Source: Angustibacter sp049994355 (GTDB taxonomy: Bacteria; Actinomycetota; Actinomycetes; Actinomycetales; Angustibacteraceae). From it: a stretch of 64,000 nucleotides of DNA. The translations under genes were made by a program, and so were the position numbers. The notes under the pieces are model-generated. The model had not been told where the DNA came from and ran no database searches. It saw only the letters and a program-made list of their open reading frames with translations. The DNA lies in contig NZ_CP188257.1 in NCBI RefSeq assembly GCF_049994355.1, forward strand, positions 248,001 to 312,000, written 5' to 3'. Shown in pieces: positions 57,448-64,000 of this stretch (the stretch's first letter is position 1; the number at the start of each line of letters is the position of its first letter).

Positions 57448-60400
57448 GTGCTTTCTGCTCGTCCCCGGCTAGCCCTGGCCGTCGTCACGGTGGTGGCGGT
57501 CACGACGCTGGTCCCGCTGTCGGCTGCTCCGACCGCCTCCGCCGCTGCCCTTCCGGCCGACACCGGCTTCAGTGTCGGCTCGACGGTGCGGAGTACGACG
57601 ACGTCCAGCATCGACACGGTCTCCTTCGCGACGAACGGCCGCCTGGACATCTGGTCTAACGACGCCACCCGTCGAGGTCTGCAGCTCATGCCGCCCACCG
57701 GCAAGCGCTTCGCGGCCGGCGACGTCCTGCCCACCGCGTGGACCACCCCGACGGGCGACGCAGCCATGCTGCAGCTGGTGAACGGCGGATGCACGGGTCC
57801 CCAGCCCGGGCGGCTGATCGTGCAACGAGCCGACTACGCCGCGGACGGTTCGCTGGAGACGCTGGCCGCGACCTTCCGCGTCCCGTGCACCTTCCAGAGC
57901 ACGGTCGTCGTCGGTGAGGTCCGGCTGCGCGACTCCGCCCCTATGGCGGCGGCAAAGCTGGTTCCGACGGATGGGGTGTCCACGCGCCCGCTGGACCTCG
58001 GTCAGAGCACGACGATGCCGATGACCCTGACCAACGTCGGAGGGGTCGACCTTCCGCTCACGACGGTGACCACCGTGGCGTCGCCGGGGTTGCACGTCTC
58101 GGTCCTGGACGACGGCTGCTCGGACACGGTCCTGGCCGTCGGTGCCTCCTGCGACGTCTCCCTGAGCGCGACTCCGTCGTCCCGGGGAACGTTGACAGCC
58201 GCTGTGACGCTCAGCTCGTCCGCGCTGCCCGGCAGCGCTGACGACGGCTACGGGGGGTCCGTCACGGGGAAGAGCTCGCTGTCCGTCGAGGCACGGCCCG
58301 CCGCGCCCACCGATCTCGACCTCAAGGCTGGCGTCGACGCTCTCGCACTCACCTTCGCGGCTGGCGCGGTCGATGCAGGGGCCGGCCCGGCGACGTCCTA
58401 CGAGGTAGAGCGGATCGTCGACGGCGAGAGCCAGCGCACTTGGTCCGTCCAGCCCCCGGTGTCCGGCACCACCGCCTTCGTGATGGACTCCGACGCTCCG
58501 GTGGGCGGGTTGGTCACCTATCGCGTGCGCGGTACGAACCGGGTCGGCGCCGGGGACTGGTCACAGCCCTCCGCCGCGGTCACGCGGCCGCCATGGGAAG
58601 GTCCCTACGACCCAGCCAGGTTCGCGTTGAGCCTCGTCTGGGATGACGCGTCGTACGGGATCACGACCTGGGACACCGGAACGACCCAGCTGCTGGCGAG
58701 CTCCAACGCGACGAGTCAGACGTACGACGGGGACTACCGCAGCTACCTCTATCTACCGCGTGACCTGGCCGACGGCACCTACCAGGTCGGCACCGACGTC
58801 GGACAGCTGCCGGTGTCGGTGCGCTCCGGTGAGGTGTGCGAGAGCCCGACCGGCACCGCTGTCGTCAGCCGGTGGGCGCGGAGCGTGACCGGCGGCGTGG
58901 CGTCGCTGTCGGTGGACCTCGACCTCAGCTGCGCCAGCGGTCACCGCCTGCTCGGAGAACTGCGGGTCCGCACGCCGGACCCCGTCCACCGCCTGGACGT
59001 CCCGCCCCTCGACGACCTGGTGTTCGGTGCGATCACCGGGCACCAGCAGGACCGCGACATGACGGTCACGAACACCGGTGGGGCAACCGTGCGGGTCGTC
59101 GACGCGCGGGTGCTCGGCCGCGACAACCAGTCGTTCTCGGTCGTGGGCACGACGTGTGCGGACGCCACGCTGGAGGCGGGGCAGACCTGCACGGTCACCG
59201 TCCGCTACGCGCCGGTGACCTACGACTGGCGCAACGAGTACGCGGACGTCGTCATGGACACCGACGCCGGCCAGATGGTCGTCGGGCTGGTGGTCGGCCA
59301 GCAGATCTCAGCCTTCGCCGCGCCGACCTGGAACACGGTCACGGCCGGACCGGGCCGGGTCGACGTCAGCTGGTTCGACTCCTCGGGGACGGACGGCGAG
59401 CAGGTCGAGTACCGGGTCGAGCAGCGCGTCGCGGGTGGCAGCTGGACGACGGCCGCCGCCTCCTCGTCAGCACGGTCCGCCACCTTCACCCCAGCAGCAA
59501 GCACCCTCGACGTCCGGGTCGTGGCCAGGCTCGCCTCCGGCCGTGAGCTGGCAGGCGAGACGCGGACCGTCACGATGCCGACCCGATGGCTGGTCACCAG
59601 CGGCTACGGCGGACCGGAGGCAGCTGCCCCCGATGCGGACGGTACCGACGGCTCCGCGCTCAACGGCGTGCCCACCTACTCGGTGGCGGCGTCGCCGAGC
59701 CGCAGCCTGCTGGTCACCTCCGAGCAGGAGAGCGGGTACTTCCGCCTGGTCGTGCGCAGCCCCATGGGGGCACTGGTGCGCGTGCTGACCGACGGGGAAG
59801 CCGTCGACGACATCGAGCCGGCCGTGAGCCCGGACGGTCGGACGGTCATGTTCACCCGGTGGTCCGGGGAGACCAGCCACCTGATGACGGTGCCGGTGGC
59901 GGGTGGCCAGGTCTACGAGATGCCGGACAGCAGCGACCTCGGCCACCCCTCGTGGCTGCCGGACGGCACCGGTGTGGTGGCGGCCGACCAGCGGGTCGTG
60001 GTCAGCGGCCCGCAGTTCGGGCTCGTCCGCTGGACCACCGCCACGGGCCGGCGCTCGGCCATCGCCGGCACCGCTGGGGCCTACGCGCCGGTGGTGTCCC
60101 GGACCGGAACCCTGGTGTACCTGCTCACGAACGAGGTCAGCGGACGCGACGAGGTGCACAGCACCACGCTGTCCGGCGGCGCGGGGACGGTCATCGCCGG
60201 CTCGGACTGGCTGGACGACGTCGCCTGGGATCCCACCGGTCGGTGGCTGGCGCTCTCGTCGTTCGCGCCGTGGGCGGACCACGGGACGTCGCTGGTCTAC
60301 GACACCGCTGCCACCCCGAAGTTCGTCCGGTCGGTGCACGGCGACCTGAGCGCGGCCTGGTACGTGGCGGCGTCCGCAGCGCCCACGGCCAGCCTCGAAG

Positions 60401-61281
60401 CGCCCGCCGTCTCGGGCAGTTCGGTAACGGCGACGATCGGTGCGGCCGACGTCGACGACGCGGCGGGCGGGCTGCAGCGTCAGTGCCGACTCGACGCCGG
60501 TCCGTGGCTCAACTGCGATGCGACCTGGGCTGCCACCGGACTGAGCGCGGGGACGCACACGCTGTCCGCTCGCGCGGTGGACCCCAGCGGCGCCACCAGC
60601 GCGACCGTGAGCCGCACGGTTGTCGTCGATCGCTCGGCGCCCACCGTGACGCTCGGTGCCCCGTCTGCCGTCCTGTCCTCGGCTTCGGTGACTCTGACCT
60701 GGTCCGGCAAGGACACCGGTGGCGCCGGTCTGCGCTCCTACGAGGTCCGTCGTCGGTATGCCTCGCCCTACGGTGCGCTGAACACCGCGAGCACCCCGAG
60801 CACGTGGTCCGCGCTGACCACCACGAAGCTCACCACGAGCCTCTCCGCCGGGCACGAGTACTGCTTCTCGGTCCGCGCCCGCGACGCCGTCGGCAACGTG
60901 GGCGCCTGGAGCACCGAACGCTGCACGACCGTCGTGCTGGACGACCGGTACCTGTCCGCGTCGTCCGGCTGGACCCGGGCGAAGTCGACCTCCGCGGCGT
61001 TCGGGACGTACACCTCGGCGAGCAGGACGGGGGTCAGCCTGACTCGTACCTCCGTGCAGGGCCGCAGGATCGCCGTGGTCGCCACGACGTGCTCCTCCTG
61101 CGGCAGCGTGGACGTGTACCAGGGCGGCGTGAAGCTCGGGCGGGTCAGCCTGGTCTCGGCCAGGACCACCTACCGGCACGTGCTCTGGCTGCCGCTGCGC
61201 AGCACGCACTCCGGCACGGTCGTCCTGAAGACGACCAGCAGTCGGTCGGTACGGGTCGACGGCATCGCCGTCCTGCACTGA
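57448..61281 (+). CDS. Large secreted multidomain surface protein
   Basis: The 1277-residue protein is exported. Its start is GTG 57448 with GGAG 5 nt upstream, and its signal peptide ends near ASAAA. Visible modules in order: an ASH/choice-of-anchor-D domain (about 180-280), fibronectin III (about 285-375), a second ASH domain (about 520-610), a second FN3 (about 620-710), and a PD40/WD-like beta-propeller (about 715-965). Ig-like regions with paired Cys follow (about 975-1160). The last 110 residues (CSSCGSVDVYQGG) recur in actinobacterial surface proteins as I recall. It is likely an adhesin or cell-surface binder. Confidence 0.85.
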   Translation: MLSARPRLALAVVTVVAVTTLVPLSAAPTASAAALPADTGFSVGSTVRSTTTSSIDTVSFATNGRLDIWSNDATRRGLQLMPPTGKRFAAGDVLPTAWTTPTGDAAMLQLVNGGCTGPQPGRLIVQRADYAADGSLETLAATFRVPCTFQSTVVVGEVRLRDSAPMAAAKLVPTDGVSTRPLDLGQSTTMPMTLTNVGGVDLPLTTVTTVASPGLHVSVLDDGCSDTVLAVGASCDVSLSATPSSRGTLTAAVTLSSSALPGSADDGYGGSVTGKSSLSVEARPAAPTDLDLKAGVDALALTFAAGAVDAGAGPATSYEVERIVDGESQRTWSVQPPVSGTTAFVMDSDAPVGGLVTYRVRGTNRVGAGDWSQPSAAVTRPPWEGPYDPARFALSLVWDDASYGITTWDTGTTQLLASSNATSQTYDGDYRSYLYLPRDLADGTYQVGTDVGQLPVSVRSGEVCESPTGTAVVSRWARSVTGGVASLSVDLDLSCASGHRLLGELRVRTPDPVHRLDVPPLDDLVFGAITGHQQDRDMTVTNTGGATVRVVDARVLGRDNQSFSVVGTTCADATLEAGQTCTVTVRYAPVTYDWRNEYADVVMDTDAGQMVVGLVVGQQISAFAAPTWNTVTAGPGRVDVSWFDSSGTDGEQVEYRVEQRVAGGSWTTAAASSSARSATFTPAASTLDVRVVARLASGRELAGETRTVTMPTRWLVTSGYGGPEAAAPDADGTDGSALNGVPTYSVAASPSRSLLVTSEQESGYFRLVVRSPMGALVRVLTDGEAVDDIEPAVSPDGRTVMFTRWSGETSHLMTVPVAGGQVYEMPDSSDLGHPSWLPDGTGVVAADQRVVVSGPQFGLVRWTTATGRRSAIAGTAGAYAPVVSRTGTLVYLLTNEVSGRDEVHSTTLSGGAGTVIAGSDWLDDVAWDPTGRWLALSSFAPWADHGTSLVYDTAATPKFVRSVHGDLSAAWYVAASAAPTASLEAPAVSGSSVTATIGAADVDDAAGGLQRQCRLDAGPWLNCDATWAATGLSAGTHTLSARAVDPSGATSATVSRTVVVDRSAPTVTLGAPSAVLSSASVTLTWSGKDTGGAGLRSYEVRRRYASPYGALNTASTPSTWSALTTTKLTTSLSAGHEYCFSVRARDAVGNVGAWSTERCTTVVLDDRYLSASSGWTRAKSTSAAFGTYTSASRTGVSLTRTSVQGRRIAVVATTCSSCGSVDVYQGGVKLGRVSLVSARTTYRHVLWLPLRSTHSGTVVLKTTSSRSVRVDGIAVLH

Positions 61282-61314
61282 CCTCCGGGGCCGCCGGTAG
61301 GCCACGATGGGGGC

Positions 61315-63105
61315 GTGACCACCGACGACGCCAGCACCGACTCGAGCCCCCAGGACGGGAGCGAGGCCAGCAGCGACCCGGCCCGCACGTTCGCCGACCT
61401 CGGCCTGCGCCCCGAGCTGCTCGACGCGCTGGCCGGCCTCGGCTACGAGGAGCCGACGCCGATCCAGTGGGCCGCTGTGCCGAAGCTCGTCGAGGGCCAC
61501 GACCTGCTCGGTCAGGCGGCCACCGGCACCGGCAAGACCGCTGCCTTCGCGCTGCCGATCCTGCAGCAGCTGGGCAGCGGGGATCGGGGCAAGGCGCCGA
61601 GCGCGATGGTGCTGGTGCCGACCCGCGAGCTGTGCATGCAGGTCTCGGAGGCGTTGCACCGCTACGGTCGCGGGCTCGGGGCTCGGGTGCTGCCGATCTA
61701 CGGCGGCCAGCCGATCGGACGCCAGCTGCGCGAGCTGGACCGCGGCGTGGACGTCGTGGTCGCCACCCCCGGCCGCGCCATCGACCACATCAACCGCGGC
61801 ACGCTCGACCTGACCGCGATCAACGTGGTGGTGCTCGACGAGGCCGACGAGATGCTCGACATGGGCTTCGCCGAGGACCTCGAGACGATCCTGGCGGCCA
61901 CCCCCGCGACGCGGCAGACCGTGCTGTTCTCGGCGACCATGCCGTCCCGGATCAACGGCATCGCCCGCCGGCACCTGCGCGAACCGGTGCGCATCGAGAT
62001 TGAGCGCGCGGTGCCGTCGTCCGGGCAGGCGCTGGTGCGCCAGACGGCGTACGTCGTCGCGCGGGCGCACAAGCCCGCCGCTCTCGGCCGGGTCTTGGAC
62101 GTCGAGTCGCCCACCGCGGCGATCGTGTTCTGCCGCACTCGCGAGCAGGTCGACGAGCTCACCGAGACCTTGAACGGCCGCGGCTACCGAGCAGAGGCGT
62201 TGCACGGCGGGATGAACCAGGAGCAGCGGGACCGCGTGATGGGCCGGCTGCGCGCGCAGACCGCGGACCTGCTGGTCGCCACCGACGTGGCCGCCCGTGG
62301 CCTGGACATCGACCACCTCACGCACGTCGTGAACTACGAGGTGCCCGCTGCCGCTGAGTCCTACGTGCACCGCATCGGGCGGGTCGGCCGAGGAGGGCGC
62401 GAGGGCGTCGCGATCACGCTGGCCGAGCCGCGCGAGCACCGGATGCTCAAGACCATCGAGCGGGTCACCCGGCAGAAGATCGCGATGGAGAAGGTGCCGA
62501 CCACCGCCGACCTGCGCGCCCGCCGGCTGGAGATGACCCGGGCTGCGCTCTACGAGAGCCTGCTGGAGGACGACCTCGACCGGTTCCGGGTCGTCGTCGA
62601 GACGCTGACCGACGACTTCGACGTCATGCAGGTCGCCCTGGCCGCGGTGAAGCTGGCGCACGAGGCGACGACCGGCGGCGGGGACGACGACCAGGCCGAG
62701 ATCCCGGAGGCGACGGCCCCGGTGGGCGACGGCGGACGTCGCCCGGCCGGCCGGGCCGCAGCGGCGGGCGGTGCCGACGGGTCCGGCGGGCCTGGTGGCC
62801 GCACCGGCCCCGCCGAGGGCAGGACCAGGCTCTACATCTCGCTCGGGCGGGCCGCCGGGATCCGTCCGGCCGACCTGGTGGGCGCCATCGCGGGAGAGTC
62901 CCGGCTGACCGGCCGGGACGTCGGCTCGATCGAGATCACCGAGCGGTTCTCGTTGGTGGAGGTTCCCTCCGGCGCGGCCGAGGAGGTGCTGCAGGCGTTG
63001 CGCGCCACCAGGATCAAGGGCCGCAAGGTCACTGCCCGACGCGACCGGGACGCTCCCGGCGGCGTGCGCTCGGCGGGCCGACCCTCCCGCAAGCCGCGCG
63101 ACTAG
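61315..63105 (+). CDS. DEAD-box RNA helicase with DbpA-like RNA-binding domain
   Basis: The 596-residue protein has the Q-motif and LGQAATGTGKT (motif I), the DEAD box VLDEADEML, SAT (motif III) and HRIGRVGRGG (motif VI). The C-terminus after a Gly/Pro linker is a DbpA-type RNA-binding domain (RTRLYISLGRAAGIRPADLV). It acts in ribosome assembly or mRNA decay, in the DeaD/CsdA style. The GTG is 10 nt after a TAGGCC hexamer, and CACGAT ends 6 nt before it. It overlaps the convergent reductase gene by 4 bp. Confidence 0.95.
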   Translation: MTTDDASTDSSPQDGSEASSDPARTFADLGLRPELLDALAGLGYEEPTPIQWAAVPKLVEGHDLLGQAATGTGKTAAFALPILQQLGSGDRGKAPSAMVLVPTRELCMQVSEALHRYGRGLGARVLPIYGGQPIGRQLRELDRGVDVVVATPGRAIDHINRGTLDLTAINVVVLDEADEMLDMGFAEDLETILAATPATRQTVLFSATMPSRINGIARRHLREPVRIEIERAVPSSGQALVRQTAYVVARAHKPAALGRVLDVESPTAAIVFCRTREQVDELTETLNGRGYRAEALHGGMNQEQRDRVMGRLRAQTADLLVATDVAARGLDIDHLTHVVNYEVPAAAESYVHRIGRVGRGGREGVAITLAEPREHRMLKTIERVTRQKIAMEKVPTTADLRARRLEMTRAALYESLLEDDLDRFRVVVETLTDDFDVMQVALAAVKLAHEATTGGGDDDQAEIPEATAPVGDGGRRPAGRAAAAGGADGSGGPGGRTGPAEGRTRLYISLGRAAGIRPADLVGAIAGESRLTGRDVGSIEITERFSLVEVPSGAAEEVLQALRATRIKGRKVTARRDRDAPGGVRSAGRPSRKPRD

Positions 63106-63833
63106 CGGTACTCGGGGTTGGTGAACCCGAACCGCTCGCCCTCGAACCACTTCGGGCGCTGGTTGCCGTAGGCCGGGATGCCACCGGCGTCCTTGAGCAT
63201 CCGCGCCAGGTGCAACAGGTTCCACGTCATGAACGTCGTGTTGCGGTTGGTGAAGTCGTTGTCGAAGCCGATCGGCGGGCCGCCGTCCTGGCTCGGGTCG
63301 CCGTAGCTGGCACCCGGCCCGACCTCGCCGATCCACCCGGCGTCCGCCTGTGGCGGGATCGTGTAACCCAGGTGCTGCAACGAGTACAGCAGGTTCATCG
63401 CGCAATGCTTGACGCCGTCCTCGTTGCCGGTGACCAGCACGCCGCCGACCCGGCCGTAGTACGCGTACTGGCCGCCTGCGGTCAGCTCGCCGGAGAAGCT
63501 GTACAGCCGCTCGACGATCCGGGTGGCCACGGACGACTTCTCGCCCAGCCAGATCGGCGTCCCGATCACCAGGATCTGCGCGTCCATCACCTGCCGCTGG
63601 ATCGCCGGCCAGTCGTCCCGGTCGAAGCCGTGCTGGGTCATGTCCGGCTGCACACCCGGCGCGATCTCGTGGTCGACCGCGCGGACGTTCGTGACGCTCA
63701 CCCCGACCGAGCGCATCAGCTCGATCGAGTTGTTCATCAGCGACTGGGTGTGCGAGTGACCCGGCGAGCGGGTGAGGGTGCAGTTGATGAACACGGCGGA
63801 CAGGTCGTCGTAGCTGGCGGGTGGGTTCGACAT
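63102..63833 (-). CDS. Flavodoxin-fold NAD(P)H-dependent oxidoreductase
   Basis: The 243-residue protein has a flavodoxin-like phosphate loop (CTLTRSPGHSHTQ) and the segment ILVIGTPIWLGEKSS, as in multimeric flavodoxin WrbA/NADPH-dependent FMN reductases. The ATG at 63833 is chosen; an ATG at 63845 is also in frame. It is convergent with the helicase. The substrate may be a quinone or aromatic compound. Confidence 0.85.
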   Translation of the reverse strand: MSNPPASYDDLSAVFINCTLTRSPGHSHTQSLMNNSIELMRSVGVSVTNVRAVDHEIAPGVQPDMTQHGFDRDDWPAIQRQVMDAQILVIGTPIWLGEKSSVATRIVERLYSFSGELTAGGQYAYYGRVGGVLVTGNEDGVKHCAMNLLYSLQHLGYTIPPQADAGWIGEVGPGASYGDPSQDGGPPIGFDNDFTNRNTTFMTWNLLHLARMLKDAGGIPAYGNQRPKWFEGERFGFTNPEYR

Positions 63834-63905
63834 GGCAAGGATCATGCTCCGGGTGGCGTTCGCAGGCCAGGGTCGAGGTGTCGGCGGGCGGCGTCGAACG
63901 ATGAT

Positions 63906-63994
63906 GGTCCGCCCGACAGGAGCGATCGAGCCGCACCTTCTCGGCTGAGCACGATCGCGCCGGCTGGTGCGTCACCGCTCCTGTCGGTGGGACC
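63906..63994 (+). repeat. Dispersed inverted-arm intergenic repeat, copy C
   Basis: It opens GTCCGCCCGACAGGAGCG like copy A, has CTCGGCTGAGCACGATCGCG in the centre and CCGCTCCTGTCGGTGGGACC at the end. It lies upstream of the flavodoxin-fold gene, close to the window edge. Confidence 0.87.
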
Positions 63995-64000
63995 GATCTC

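Noticed and set aside
59467..63975. 1502-codon minus-strand frame
   Set aside because: It spans the surface-protein and helicase genes, is repetitive and has no start signals; a GC-frame shadow.

Overview
The window is about 72% G+C, with strong G/C preference at codon third positions. It carries the actinobacterial heat-shock set (dnaK-grpE-dnaJ-hspR with HAIR operators) and many leaderless genes whose -10 box lies 6-8 nt before an ATG or GTG. It is therefore chromosomal DNA of a high-GC Actinomycetota, probably Actinomycetes; I cannot fix the family. I saw no tRNA, rRNA, CRISPR array, phage gene or classical transposase.

Layout. 1-7.8 kb: an ECF transporter tail (double ATPase plus EcfT), an Asp/His-rich secreted protein, a two-component system, a GNAT enzyme and an MFS exporter. 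7.8-12.1 kb: the HspR-controlled dnaK operon. 12.1-19.4 kb: glutaminase, an NmrA-like protein, isoaspartyl methyltransferase, a thioesterase, and a divergent pair (hydroxyacid-oxoacid transhydrogenase / FAD-FeS D-2-hydroxyacid dehydrogenase) that may form a 2-hydroxyglutarate shuttle. 19.4-23.8 kb: a pentapeptide protein, a coiled-coil protein and clpB with its own HAIR. 23.8-27.7 kb: a TetR-controlled alcohol-ketone-ester cassette (SDR, Baeyer-Villiger monooxygenase, hydrolase). 27.8-39 kb: housekeeping and envelope genes (exonuclease III, pyrE, lemA, two DedA proteins, LCP ligase, a TrmH-type methylase). 39.1-45.2 kb: a tightly coupled four-gene lipid-like operon (acyl-CoA reductase/HAD fusion, zinc dehydrogenase, LarA homologue, PlsC-type acyltransferase) of no known function. 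45.3-64 kb: fba, DUF3151 and purA in an otherwise familiar actinobacterial neighbourhood, a FAD monooxygenase, a 1277-residue surface protein, a DEAD-box helicase and a flavodoxin-fold reductase.

The two least-explained items are as follows. First, a 1.23-kb element (50094-51323) has 74-bp terminal inverted repeats (62/74 identical, outer 20 perfect) around a single AbiEi-like/PD-(D/E)XK nuclease gene, and sits between fba and DUF3151. Second, three dispersed copies of an ~88-bp inverted-arm intergenic repeat lie at 6.2, 19.4 and 63.9 kb. The LarA/FAR-HAD/ADH/PlsC operon is the best candidate for an undescribed pathway.
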